Shown one piece after another: positions 7,932-16,717 of a stretch of 64,000 nt of DNA; position 1 is the stretch's first letter; each line of letters opens with the position of its first letter. The stretch lies in NCBI GenBank assembly GCA_018831265.1, contig JAHJCO010000023.1, forward strand, positions 143,402-207,401, in the 5' to 3' direction. The DNA comes from Actinomycetota bacterium (GTDB lineage: Bacteria > Actinomycetota > Geothermincolia > Fen-727 > Anoxymicrobiaceae). Under the pieces are notes generated by a model. That model was not told where the DNA came from. It saw only the letters and a list, made by a program, of their open reading frames with translations, and did no database searches. A program made the position numbers and the translations under genes.

Positions 7932-9932
7932 CTAGTCGCCAAGGATCTTCGCGTATTCCTTGAAGATGGTGAGCGTGATCCTCGTCCTGCCCGCGGCGGG
8001 CGACCGGGGCGCCGCCTCCAGCACGAACCCCTCGGTCGGGGTCTCCGCGGACGTCTCCCGGTCCGAGGACATACACTCCATTGCCGATGCCTCCAACCGC
8101 GAGACCCCCTCGGCGTCGGTGATACCCAGTGCCAGGGTCATGCCGGACACGCCGGAGGTGTCATTGACCATCACTCCCAGGTAGCCCCGCCCGAGCGCCC
8201 AGGCGTCGGGGTAGGACCCGGAGTCAATGGGGCAGGCGAAGAACCCGAAGGCGCCGCCGGCCTCGACCACCGCGTACGGAGCGCCGACCTGGAAGGTGAG
8301 CAGGGTCGGTTCGGAGGACGTGTTCGCCGGCACCTTGTTGCCGGAGACCTCGATGCCGATGCCCTCCGGGATGGACAGCCGCGCGACCTCGCCCGCGCCG
8401 GCGGGCTCGAGCGTGCACGTTATCACTGCGTACGGCTTGCCGCGCTGGAGGGAGACCTCGTAGACCTTGCGGCGGACACCGTCCTCACAAGGGATCTCGT
8501 AGGCGATGCGATAAGAGGCGGTCCCGCTCCCGTTACCGGAGACGGTCGGGCCCTCGAAGGTGAACGAGTGGTCTCCGTTCTTCGCCAGCGCCGCCACCTC
8601 GGGGTCGACCAGTGCCCCGGTCCTGCCCGCCACCTCGCGCCCCATGACGCTCCTGATGAGGACGCCCGAGCCGGCGCCGTCGCACGATACCTCGACGATG
8701 CCGTTGTCCAGCACCGCGGACGATGCGCCCCGGCTGAGGGCGGAGACGCCGAGAGTCGCCGACCCCCGACCTTCCACGCCACCGACCGCCATCACCAGCC
8801 CGGCGTCGTTCCAGGCCCCGTTGAGGACCTTCAGGCCCACACGGCTCGGGGCGGCGATCGATGTCTTCACCATGGTGAACCTGAGCGCGCCACTCCCGTC
8901 GGTGGTCAACGTCACGGGACCGGCCAGGCCGTTAACGGTGCTCGTGCCGGTGGTGTCGACGAGCTGCACCGACCGGTTGGCCAGCAGTTTCCCGTCGCTC
9001 TCGAGTGTCATGGTGAACTGAGCCGGTCGCCCCACTGTCAGGCAGGAGACCGACGGTTCCACCGTCGCCTTCACTCCCCCGGAGGCGGTCGGCGCGTACA
9101 CGGGCAGCACCGCCTTGCGCCCGTCGGCCTCGATCGTGGCCTGGAGGAGCGAGCCGTCCGGGGCTTTCTCCAGGTCGCATGAGAAAGAGATCTCACCGTT
9201 GGTGTCGGTCTTCCCGGCGACCAGCTTCTTGCCGTCACCGAGTGGTGTGCCGGCACCGTCGTAACCGATGACCACGTCCGCTCCCGCAGCCGGCGCCAGG
9301 TTCACCGCGACCCCCGCCGCGGCGAGCCGCCTTCCAATGTTCTTCCCGGCGGTCTTCACCTCGCGCAGGTGGGACGCGACCTGCTGCGCCCGCGGGAGGT
9401 CCCGGGCCTTGAGAGCCTCGCCTACCGCGCTGGTCCTGGCCGCGTAGTCGCCGGCCGCCTCGGCGACCTTCGCGCTGTCGACCTCATTGTCCGCGATCAG
9501 GCGGTCGAGCTCGGCCAGCCTGGTCTCGGCGATGACGAGGTTCTTCTCGGCCCGATCGGACTCGTCCCAGGTGAACGCCATCTCGAGGCTTTCCCTCGCA
9601 CGCTTGAGGGGATACAGCGCGTCGCCGGGCCCGGTATCGCGCGCGGCGACCGTCAGGCCGCCGAAGGTGAGTATCGCGACCGCAAGTATCAGACAGACCG
9701 CGGCGGCCACCCTGAAGCCACCGTGCACCCACCCGGAATGATGGGCCCGCTCCGCGACCGTCCCGGGGTCGCGTGAAGGCTCGGGCAGAAGCCCGGGCAT
9801 GCGGGAGTAGATGCCGACCTTGAAGCGAAACCAGGCGCGCGGCCGGACCCGGGGGACCGATCGGATACGGCCCACGATCGCCAGAAGCTCTTCATGTTCC
9901 TCGATTATTCTGTCTTCACCGTCGCCTGTCAT
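7932..9932 (-). CDS. Membrane anti-sigma factor with large extracytoplasmic region (DUF5667-like)
   Basis: A 666-residue protein encoded directly after, and 12 bp from, an ECF sigma gene. A charged cytoplasmic segment (1-72) is followed by one transmembrane helix (about 73-95), then GPGDALYPLKRARESLEMAF, characteristic of the DUF5667 region found in actinobacterial anti-sigma proteins. After a helical stretch to about 200 come beta-rich, Ig-like stretches (about 215-400) and a long domain to the end. By position and topology it should hold the sigma factor at the membrane and sense envelope conditions. No zinc anti-sigma His/Cys motif is seen. Usual members are much shorter; this ectodomain is exceptionally long. 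ATG start with AAGGA upstream. Confidence 0.75.
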   Translation of the reverse strand: MTGDGEDRIIEEHEELLAIVGRIRSVPRVRPRAWFRFKVGIYSRMPGLLPEPSRDPGTVAERAHHSGWVHGGFRVAAAVCLILAVAILTFGGLTVAARDTGPGDALYPLKRARESLEMAFTWDESDRAEKNLVIAETRLAELDRLIADNEVDSAKVAEAAGDYAARTSAVGEALKARDLPRAQQVASHLREVKTAGKNIGRRLAAAGVAVNLAPAAGADVVIGYDGAGTPLGDGKKLVAGKTDTNGEISFSCDLEKAPDGSLLQATIEADGRKAVLPVYAPTASGGVKATVEPSVSCLTVGRPAQFTMTLESDGKLLANRSVQLVDTTGTSTVNGLAGPVTLTTDGSGALRFTMVKTSIAAPSRVGLKVLNGAWNDAGLVMAVGGVEGRGSATLGVSALSRGASSAVLDNGIVEVSCDGAGSGVLIRSVMGREVAGRTGALVDPEVAALAKNGDHSFTFEGPTVSGNGSGTASYRIAYEIPCEDGVRRKVYEVSLQRGKPYAVITCTLEPAGAGEVARLSIPEGIGIEVSGNKVPANTSSEPTLLTFQVGAPYAVVEAGGAFGFFACPIDSGSYPDAWALGRGYLGVMVNDTSGVSGMTLALGITDAEGVSRLEASAMECMSSDRETSAETPTEGFVLEAAPRSPAAGRTRITLTIFKEYAKILGD

Positions 9933-9944
9933 CTGAGTCCTTCG

Positions 9945-10514
9945 TCATTCGACGCCGGGAGCGCTGCCCGCGGCCTCGACCTTTTCCCTGAGGTTTCGGA
10001 TGCCCTTGAACTGGAGGGCCCTGACCGTCACCTCTTTCTTGTCCAGTATCATCGCCGTCTCGGCCACCGAGCGGTCCTCGATGAACCTCAGTATCAGCAC
10101 CTCCGACTGGGCCGGGGGCAGCTCGGCTATGAACCGGTAGACCCCGTGGAGCTCCTCCGTGAAGGAAACCTCCGCCTCGATGTCCCTGGCGTCCGCCACC
10201 TCCGGGACCTCGGCCAGGTCCACCGTCTGACGCGCCGTGCGGAAGTGGTCCACCACCGCGTTGTGGGCTATCCGGTACAGCCAGGCCTTCACCGAATGCC
10301 CGCGCTCCTCGTACGACTCGACCGCCTTGAGGCCCTGCGCGAACACCTGCATCGCCAGGTCCTCCGCGTCACTCCTGTTCCCGACCCTCCTGGCTATGTA
10401 GTCGTAGATGTCCTCGTAACAGGCCCGGAAAATCCTGCCGTACGCGCGGCGGTCACCGTCGCGCGCCCTGGCGACCAGCTCCCGCAGCAGTTCCTCTTCG
10501 GGCCCCTTTGGCAT
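9945..10514 (-). CDS. ECF-family RNA polymerase sigma factor
   Basis: The 189-residue product has sigma region 2 (AYGRIFRACYEDIYDYIARR through WLYRIAHNAVVDHFR, about 25-100) and region 4 (LPPAQSEVLILRFIEDRSVAETA, about 130-175) with nothing between but a short linker, the ECF layout. It directs RNA polymerase to a limited set of promoters and is probably held by the anti-sigma protein encoded next to it. ATG start with AGAGGATAGGA upstream. Possible targets are the two identical GTAAAC-N16-CGTTATAAT promoters before prepilin genes at 11421 and 16718; this link is inference. Confidence 0.9.
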   Translation of the reverse strand: MPKGPEEELLRELVARARDGDRRAYGRIFRACYEDIYDYIARRVGNRSDAEDLAMQVFAQGLKAVESYEERGHSVKAWLYRIAHNAVVDHFRTARQTVDLAEVPEVADARDIEAEVSFTEELHGVYRFIAELPPAQSEVLILRFIEDRSVAETAMILDKKEVTVRALQFKGIRNLREKVEAAGSAPGVE

Positions 10515-10678
10515 CTGTTCCTATCCTCTGAAACGAACATGAAAGCGGATTTGTTAACTCGCCGGACAGTATCTTATCAACCGGCGTCCATCGAAGGTCG
10601 CGCCGCGCGAGGCTGGTTTCATATATCATCTACTATATATATCGGGCTGTGACCTGCACACTGAGAGGTCGATTCGCG

Positions 10679-11299
10679 ATGGCAATGGTGCGGTCGGGGG
10701 CACGGAAAGCGGGCCGGCGGGGCTTCACCGTGGGCGAGATGATAGTCCTGGTGGGGGTGCTGGCGGTCTTCATCGCCGGCCTGGTCGCGGTCGTCGGCGA
10801 AGGGGTGGACCAGTATCGCTCGGGTTCCTCCGAGGCAGCCTCGGCCGACGCGCAGGTCCTGATGGACCGGCTCGATGCGATCATCGGGCAGGCCCGGACC
10901 TTCTACCTGTCCCCCCCCGGGGGCTCGCCCGCGGACGTGGCGGTTTCCGGCGGCGCCCTGGTCTTCGAAGGTGACCTGGACGGCGACGGCACGATGGAGC
11001 AGGTGCTGCTGCACGCCTCCGAGGGCGGCCGCGTGCTGGCGGCGGATGTCAGCCTGGATGGTGAATGGCAACGCGTGGAGCTCACGGACGGGCTCGACCC
11101 CGGGGCCGCCGAGCCGTTTGCCGCATCGCTCGAGACGGGCTCGAAGACGCCCGCGCCGTTCATCGAGACGGGTTCCGCCGGCGACGAGGTCACCGCGGTC
11201 CGGTACATCGTAAGGCTCGTCGGCGAGAAGGGTCCCCGGACCTACTCCCGGACAGTGCCCTTCGAGAAGCCCGTTCCCATGGAGGACCCGGCGCCCTGA
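10679..11299 (+). CDS. Type IV prepilin-like minor pilin
   Basis: After a basic leader, the sequence RRGFTVGEMIVLVGVLAVFI gives a class III cleavage site (Gly before Phe), Glu at +5 and the hydrophobic pilin helix. The remaining 150 residues are soluble and end in a beta-rich pattern. I prefer ATG 10679 (GAGAGG 10 nt upstream); GTG 10649 in the same frame is possible. It is divergent from the sigma gene, with an AT-rich stretch TACTATATATAT at 10631-10642 as a possible -10 region. First gene of the minor-pilin island. Confidence 0.75.
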   Translation: MAMVRSGARKAGRRGFTVGEMIVLVGVLAVFIAGLVAVVGEGVDQYRSGSSEAASADAQVLMDRLDAIIGQARTFYLSPPGGSPADVAVSGGALVFEGDLDGDGTMEQVLLHASEGGRVLAADVSLDGEWQRVELTDGLDPGAAEPFAASLETGSKTPAPFIETGSAGDEVTAVRYIVRLVGEKGPRTYSRTVPFEKPVPMEDPAP

Positions 11300-11348
11300 A
11301 GGCGGCCGGCAGGGCCGCGATCGGCCATTATCTTTGTCCCCGGAGCGC

Positions 11349-11379
11349 GTAAACCATCGGGGGACTCCAGCGTTATAAT
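11349..11379 (+). promoter_or_regulatory. ECF-like promoter, copy A
   Basis: GTAAAC (11349-11354) is followed by exactly 16 nt and CGTTATAAT (11371-11379). The same words at the same spacing precede the prepilin gene at 16718. The layout fits an ECF promoter (AAC-type -35, CGTT -10), though TATAAT could also serve the main sigma factor. Transcription would start near 11386, downstream of ATG 11382, which supports GTG 11421 as the real start of the next gene. Confidence 0.55.
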
Positions 11380-11420
11380 CTATGACATGGTCAAGCATGC
11401 CGGCTGAATGGAGGCGCCTG

Positions 11421-12026
11421 GTGACAAGGTTTCGTCGCGATGAGGCTTTCACTCTCGTCGAGCTACTCACCGTCATCGTGATCATCACGATGATCCTGAT
11501 GATAACGTTCGTTATCTACCACGGGGTTACCGCGAGGACCGACCTCAAGGCCGCCGTGGAGATGCTCAAGCAGGACATCCGCAAGGTATACGCGCTCGCG
11601 GACTCGGGCGTCGCCGTCACAGACGGCAGCACCAAGCACCGCGACCAGTACCGCATCGAGTTCCACACCGACTCGGGAGCCCCGCTTCCCAATCCCCGGA
11701 GCGCATACCGAATTATCAAGCGCACCTGGAACACCGGCTCGCACACCTGGAACGCCTGGACGGTGGTGGCGCCCCAGAAGCAGACGGCGGTCCAGATAGT
11801 CAGCAGCGACTGGATACGCCCCACCATGAGCTCCAACACCGTGATCTATGCCCTCAACGGGATGACCCAGGACGCGACGACCGGGAACTACGGGATAACC
11901 TTCATCTCCAAGGGATCCATCATCACCACGGACTGCCTGGGAGACGCGACGGTTACCCTGAGGTCGAACGACCAGGGCAAGAATATGAGCATCACTGTTT
12001 CCAGCTACGGATCGGTTGCGGAATGA
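11421..12026 (+). CDS. Type IV prepilin-like protein (Ala at -1)
   Basis: The product begins MTRFRRDEAFTLVELLTVIV: short basic leader, processing site before Phe, Glu at +5, then the pilin helix. The -1 residue is Ala instead of Gly, which prepilin peptidase can tolerate. GTG 11421 has a perfect GGAGG 6 nt upstream; the longer frame from ATG 11382 starts at the promoter. The globular part (about 35-201) has Trp- and Asn-rich beta segments. Role: minor pilin or pseudopilin in the tip or initiation complex. Confidence 0.82.
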   Translation: MTRFRRDEAFTLVELLTVIVIITMILMITFVIYHGVTARTDLKAAVEMLKQDIRKVYALADSGVAVTDGSTKHRDQYRIEFHTDSGAPLPNPRSAYRIIKRTWNTGSHTWNAWTVVAPQKQTAVQIVSSDWIRPTMSSNTVIYALNGMTQDATTGNYGITFISKGSIITTDCLGDATVTLRSNDQGKNMSITVSSYGSVAE

Positions 12027-12107
12027 CGCCGGCGACAGGCCCGGGCGTCCCCCTGCCCCGGAGGGCGGGGAGAGCGGCGGGAGGCCTCGGACAGGAGGAT
12101 ATGGACC

Positions 12108-14888
12108 ATGTTTGGTAAGATGAGGCGCCTCAAGGGGCAGGCCGGCTTCTCCATGGCGGAGGTTGTCGCCGCGACGATGCTTTTCGTCGCCAGCGTGGTG
12201 GGGATCAGCAGCATGCTGGTCAGCGGCGGAGCCAACGTGAACAAGGGCGCGGTGGAGAGCACCGCCAGCAACCTCGCCTCGCGCAAGATCGAGGAGGTGA
12301 AGACCCTCCCGTTCTACGTGCCCTTCGACTATGTCCAGGGTGACAAGGACATCGACGACACCTACTTCAACGGGTCGTACGCCAACGGGGTCCAGGCGCA
12401 GGAGGACCAGCATCCCCAGCTCGATCACCCGGTCGTTGTCGAGGACTACGGCACCATCCCGGGCCAGCCGCGGTTCAAGAGGACTACCGCCATCGAGTAC
12501 CAGTACCTCAGCAACATCGGGGGCACGGACCACCTGGCGCCGGCCGTCATGACCACCGGCTGGACACCCTCGGACCCGAGCGGCAATGACAAGCCCAGGG
12601 GAGGGGCCGACGCGTCCGTCACCGACGACCTGCACGCCCTCCTGATCGAGGTCTGCGTGTACTACAACATAGACAACATACAGCACGTCTACAAGGAGAG
12701 GGCGCTGGCCGGCGACCTCCTGGTGACCGGGGGCTCCAACAACCCCATCATCGTGATCACCTCCATCGACCCGGTGACCGGCACCACCGATAACCCCCAC
12801 ATGAACATGACCATCTATACCGACGCCGTCAGCGAGTTCGGCCCGAGCTCGACGGTGAACGTCAAGCTGTGGCGCGCGGGCACCCAGGAGATCTTCGCCA
12901 ACGGCGAAGCGGTGAACGCGAGCGGCACACAGGTCACGTGCTGGTTCGACTTCACGCCGCCGGAGGTTGAGGCGGCCAACGACTACAGCGTGTCCCTGGA
13001 ATGGGCGGACAGGGGGTTCACCGCCCAGTTCCGCAACTGCTTCAACCTGATAGCCCCGCCCCCCACCATAACCAGCATCACGAGCAACAACTGGGGTTAC
13101 CGCAGGCAGACGGCCAGGCAGGTGACCATCAACGGGACCGGCCTCAACAACGCCAGCCTGGTGCGGATGCTCGGGCCGTATCCCACCAACGGCTACACCA
13201 TAAACTCGGGCGCGATAACCACCAACACGCCCACCCAGATAGTCACGACCTTCAACCTGGTGGGGGACGCGGTCTCCAGGCCCAACAATACGCGATGGAG
13301 CTTCGAGATCACTACACCCGGCGGCACGATCGTGTCAGACACCACCGCCAAGCGGCTGCTGATGAACCCGCAGCCCACTATCACCGCGATAACGGCGAGC
13401 AGTCCGCCCAACTACTACAACTGGGGGTGGAAGACCCAGGCCGCCCGGAAGGTGCGCATACAGGGCAACTACCTGTACGGCTTCGACACACCCGCCGACA
13501 AGAACGCGATACTGACGTACAGCAGCGGTACGTATAACACCAGCCAGGGGACCTTCGTTTCCGGGCAGAACGGCAACGGCGCCACGGCTACCGGACCGCT
13601 GGTCCTCGAGTTCAGCCCCACAAGCGCCTTCCCCGACGGCTTCACCGCCGGCAACGGCTACCACGCCGAGGTGCACGGCACCCGCTGGGACGTGAAGGTG
13701 CAGGGCGACCTGGTCACCACACCCGTATCGTCGGACCAGGACAGCGAGCGCTTCCTGATGAACCCGGCGCCGGTGGTGACGGGTATCACCGGCCTGATAA
13801 ACGGCTACCGCAAGACCGGCGTGGTGAGCACCATCACCATCGACGGCCAGTACTTCCAGGACTCCGTCGGTTTCTACATGCTCAACAACGGCGGGGCCTG
13901 GTCTCCCAACACCGTGATAGTCCCCATGAGCGGAGGCAGTATCAACTCCGCCGGTACCCAGTGGACCGGCATACAGGAGAACCTGAACAAGGAGTACTTC
14001 ATAAACTGGCAGACCTGGACCGTGGAGCCCGGGACGTCGTCCAACTTCAACAACATCAACTACAGGGCGCTGCTCCAGAACGGGAACTACGACTGGCAGT
14101 CTGTGTGGCCCGGCAACACGACCGACTTCCAGCACGCGCCGATCGCCGTGACCAGCAGCCCTTCCGGCTACCAAAACGACTGGAACCAGTCGATAGGGCA
14201 GGTCACCGGCAACTACTTCGACACGACGCAAACGACCATCGCCTGCACAACAAACCCGGAGGGTGTCAACACGCTCAGCGGGACGGTTACCGTCAACGGA
14301 GCGTATGGTGTCGGGCAGACCCTGAACAACACCATACTCTACAATGCCATCAACATGGCGCCGGGGACGTACACCATCAGGCTGACGGACAACGAGAACG
14401 GGCGGTACTCCGACCGGAACTTCACAATCAGCAGCGGGACACCCATCCTGACGTCCTACTCCATGGCGAGCGGCACCGACGGCGTCACGTACAACAACGT
14501 AAAGGTATACGGCAGAAGACTATACAGCGGCTCCGGACTCCAGGTAAGGATGCACGGCCCGGGGGCCGAGCGATACTGTGACCACGGTACCTGTTGCTGG
14601 TTCTCCGCCTGCGCCACCGGTGATCGGGGGAAGTCCTGGTACAAGTACAGTAGTGGTGACACCATTGTCGCCAGCCGGGCCGGTCAGAGCGTGTACGACA
14701 ACCACACCATCACGCTTGAGGCGAAAAGCACCTGGAGCCACTCGCACTGTTCGTGGCCGTGCGGGTGTAGCCACAGTGGATGGAACCAGGACCCCACGAG
14801 AGAGGGTGACGACGTCGACGAGATCATCGTCAGCGGCCCGTGGGGTTGGAGCAACGCCATAAACCCGGCGGTCAATATCGTCGATTGA
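12108..14888 (+). CDS. Very large prepilin-like protein with IPT-like repeats and Cys-rich tail
   Basis: At 926 residues this is far larger than a pilin. The N-terminus, KGQAGFSMAEVVAATMLFVA, has Gly before Phe and Glu at +5, so it should be cleaved by PilD and inserted in the pilus. From about residue 320 come repeated modules that open with PPTITSIT, PQPTITAIT and PAPVVTGIT and contain VTINGTGL / VRIQGNYL / ITIDGQYF, the pattern of IPT/TIG Ig-like folds. The last 110 residues contain seven Cys (about 824-835 and 881-887) with several His. A tip adhesin carried on the pilus is the likely role. AGGAGG 9 nt before ATG. The next gene is a disulfide-exchange protein. Confidence 0.78.
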   Translation: MFGKMRRLKGQAGFSMAEVVAATMLFVASVVGISSMLVSGGANVNKGAVESTASNLASRKIEEVKTLPFYVPFDYVQGDKDIDDTYFNGSYANGVQAQEDQHPQLDHPVVVEDYGTIPGQPRFKRTTAIEYQYLSNIGGTDHLAPAVMTTGWTPSDPSGNDKPRGGADASVTDDLHALLIEVCVYYNIDNIQHVYKERALAGDLLVTGGSNNPIIVITSIDPVTGTTDNPHMNMTIYTDAVSEFGPSSTVNVKLWRAGTQEIFANGEAVNASGTQVTCWFDFTPPEVEAANDYSVSLEWADRGFTAQFRNCFNLIAPPPTITSITSNNWGYRRQTARQVTINGTGLNNASLVRMLGPYPTNGYTINSGAITTNTPTQIVTTFNLVGDAVSRPNNTRWSFEITTPGGTIVSDTTAKRLLMNPQPTITAITASSPPNYYNWGWKTQAARKVRIQGNYLYGFDTPADKNAILTYSSGTYNTSQGTFVSGQNGNGATATGPLVLEFSPTSAFPDGFTAGNGYHAEVHGTRWDVKVQGDLVTTPVSSDQDSERFLMNPAPVVTGITGLINGYRKTGVVSTITIDGQYFQDSVGFYMLNNGGAWSPNTVIVPMSGGSINSAGTQWTGIQENLNKEYFINWQTWTVEPGTSSNFNNINYRALLQNGNYDWQSVWPGNTTDFQHAPIAVTSSPSGYQNDWNQSIGQVTGNYFDTTQTTIACTTNPEGVNTLSGTVTVNGAYGVGQTLNNTILYNAINMAPGTYTIRLTDNENGRYSDRNFTISSGTPILTSYSMASGTDGVTYNNVKVYGRRLYSGSGLQVRMHGPGAERYCDHGTCCWFSACATGDRGKSWYKYSSGDTIVASRAGQSVYDNHTITLEAKSTWSHSHCSWPCGCSHSGWNQDPTREGDDVDEIIVSGPWGWSNAINPAVNIVD

Positions 14889-15027
14889 CATCCTCCGGGA
14901 AGATCGGAGGAGCGCGCGCGAGAAGGACGTACATGCGCCCTTCCGGGCGTATGGGGTAAGGGCCAGGCCACCTTCAGACACATAGGTGCCCGTAGGTGGC
15001 CTGCTCCATTAGAACAAGGCGGTTCCA
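14889..15027 (+). promoter_or_regulatory. Structured leader with three hairpins
   Basis: The gap holds three good stems: TCCTCCG / CGGAGGA (14891-14911), ATGCGCCC / GGGCGTAT (14933-14952, one GU pair, loop TTCC) and a perfect 10-bp CAGGCCACCT / AGGTGGCCTG (14964-15003, 20-nt loop). No U-run follows any of them. It may be a processing or translational control region before the disulfide-exchange gene; I do not recognise a known riboswitch class. Confidence 0.4.
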
Positions 15028-16581
15028 ATGGGTCAAAGGCCGGAACGGAAGCAGGCGAAATCAGCGTGCCTGTATCTGGTCCTCGCTGTCCTGCTTTTCG
15101 CTGCGTGGATGACGGGCGGGTTCATGGGACCGAACTCGAGGGCCACCGCCTCCACGCAGGACGGCGTCGTGGAGTTCATGGTGTTCACCAACGAGGGATG
15201 TCCCGAGTGCGAAAGCTTGAACAAGGAGCTGCTTCCCGGGTTGGAGGCGACCTACGGATCCAGGATCAAGTACCAGAAGTACGATTTCGACAAGTTCGAC
15301 GACTTCCGGCTCATGATAAACCTCGAGAATGCCTACGGCAGGACCGAGATGTCCGTGCCCCAGGTATACATCGGCACCAGTGCCCTCATCGGCCCGGACG
15401 AGGTCGGTCAGAACCTCGAAAAGAAGGTGGAGGAGTACCTTGCCGCCGGGGGCGTGGACATGCCCGTCGTGCCGCAAGACGGCGCCCCCGCCACGGTCTC
15501 GGAGAAGCCGGTGTACATCGCCTACTTCTACGGCGAGGGCTGTCGGGAGTGCGACGCTATAGACCTTGAGCTCTCCTACCTCAAGAAGTACGGTGGCAAC
15601 GTCACGGTCAGGGAGTACGACATGTCCAGGCCCTCGAGTGTCAAGATGAACGAGGCGATGTGCCAGACGTTCGGGGTGCCTCCGAGCCAGAGGGGGACCT
15701 ATCCGGCGCTGTTCGTGGGTTCAGAGTACCTGGAGGGCAAGACTCTGAACCGGAAAGCGCTTGAGGGCGCCATAGCCAAGAGCAGGCTCGCCCCTGAGTC
15801 GGTAATTCCATGGGAGGCCTCCGAACATCAGCTCGAGGAGGCCTCCAAGTTAATAGACGAGAGGTTTTCGAAGCTGGGCCTTCCCACGGTCCTGGTCGCC
15901 GGTCTGGTGGATGGGCTCAACCCGTGCGCGTTTACCGTGCTGGTCTTCCTGATATCGTACCTGGCGTTCGTCGGCAAGAGAAAAGGCGAGGTGCTGGCCA
16001 TCGGTGGCGCCTTCACCGCCACAGTGTACGCGACCTACACCCTGATCGGGATAGGGCTGTTCTCGTTCATCCGTGCGATCGGCCCGTCGGGGACGGCCGG
16101 CCGGTGGCTGACCGGGATAGTCGCAGGCCTGACCGCCGCCTTCGGACTTCTTGCGATAACGGATTACTTCAGGGCGAGGAAGACGGGCAGGGCCGGTCCG
16201 GGCATCGGGATGGGCGGGAACGCGACGCGCCGCGTCCACGAGGCGATACGGAAGCACACCAGGCCGGCCTATCTCCTGGCGGGGGCGGTGGTGCTGGGCT
16301 TCCTGGTCACCGTCATGGAGCTGGGGTGCACCGGGCAGGTCTACCTGCCTACCATCACCTTCGTGGCCAGGGCGGGGGACGACAAGCTCAGGGCGGTCGT
16401 CTACCTGCTGGTGTATAACCTCATGTTCGTGCTGCCGCTCATCGTGGTCTTCCTGCTGGCCTACTTCGGGACGAGCCGGGAGAGATTCGTACAGTTCGGG
16501 CGTAAACATTCGGCCACCCTGGAGCTGGTCGGGGGGCTCGTGCTGGTGGCCCTGGCCGTGCTCCTGTTCGTCACCCTGTAA
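15028..16581 (+). CDS. Double thioredoxin-fold / CcdA-type membrane disulfide exchanger
   Basis: After a signal/anchor helix (about 14-34), two thioredoxin-like domains occur in tandem: residues 46-140 with C58-PE-C61 and residues 160-260 with C172-RE-C175. Residues 283-517 are six or so membrane helices with the paired Cys of the CcdA/DsbD family in GLNPCAFTVLVF (C300) and MELGCTGQVYLP (C434). The protein should pass reducing equivalents from the cytoplasm to extracytoplasmic thiols. Two N-terminal thioredoxin domains before the CcdA core are unusual; DsbD has one at each end. Its place between two giant pilus proteins suggests a role in maturing their Cys-containing domains (inference). Confidence 0.82.
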   Translation: MGQRPERKQAKSACLYLVLAVLLFAAWMTGGFMGPNSRATASTQDGVVEFMVFTNEGCPECESLNKELLPGLEATYGSRIKYQKYDFDKFDDFRLMINLENAYGRTEMSVPQVYIGTSALIGPDEVGQNLEKKVEEYLAAGGVDMPVVPQDGAPATVSEKPVYIAYFYGEGCRECDAIDLELSYLKKYGGNVTVREYDMSRPSSVKMNEAMCQTFGVPPSQRGTYPALFVGSEYLEGKTLNRKALEGAIAKSRLAPESVIPWEASEHQLEEASKLIDERFSKLGLPTVLVAGLVDGLNPCAFTVLVFLISYLAFVGKRKGEVLAIGGAFTATVYATYTLIGIGLFSFIRAIGPSGTAGRWLTGIVAGLTAAFGLLAITDYFRARKTGRAGPGIGMGGNATRRVHEAIRKHTRPAYLLAGAVVLGFLVTVMELGCTGQVYLPTITFVARAGDDKLRAVVYLLVYNLMFVLPLIVVFLLAYFGTSRERFVQFGRKHSATLELVGGLVLVALAVLLFVTL

Positions 16582-16632
16582 GATGGACAATATTGATGTC
16601 CGTGGAAAAGCGAAGGCAATGCCGGTCAGGAC

Positions 16633-16663
16633 GTAAACTGGAGCGCAGGTCGAGCGTTATAAT
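16633..16663 (+). promoter_or_regulatory. ECF-like promoter, copy B
   Basis: GTAAAC (16633-16638), 16 nt, then CGTTATAAT (16655-16663): identical words and spacing to copy A at 11349-11379. It lies 54 nt before the TTG start of the prepilin gene at 16718, in the gap 16582-16717, which holds nothing else apart from a small GGACA / TGTCC hairpin. Confidence 0.55.
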
Positions 16664-16717
16664 GGGTGACAGGGCGTTTGCGTTGTCGCGGTTTGCCACG
16701 CGGTTGAAGGAGAGCAA

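Noticed and set aside
10619..11488. Minus-strand frame opposite the first minor pilin
   Set aside because: No ribosome site or domain; the sense frame has a clear class III prepilin start.
14889..15027. Known riboswitch (for example cobalamin or SAM) before the disulfide-exchange gene
   Set aside because: No conserved core sequence of a class I know; only simple stems are visible.
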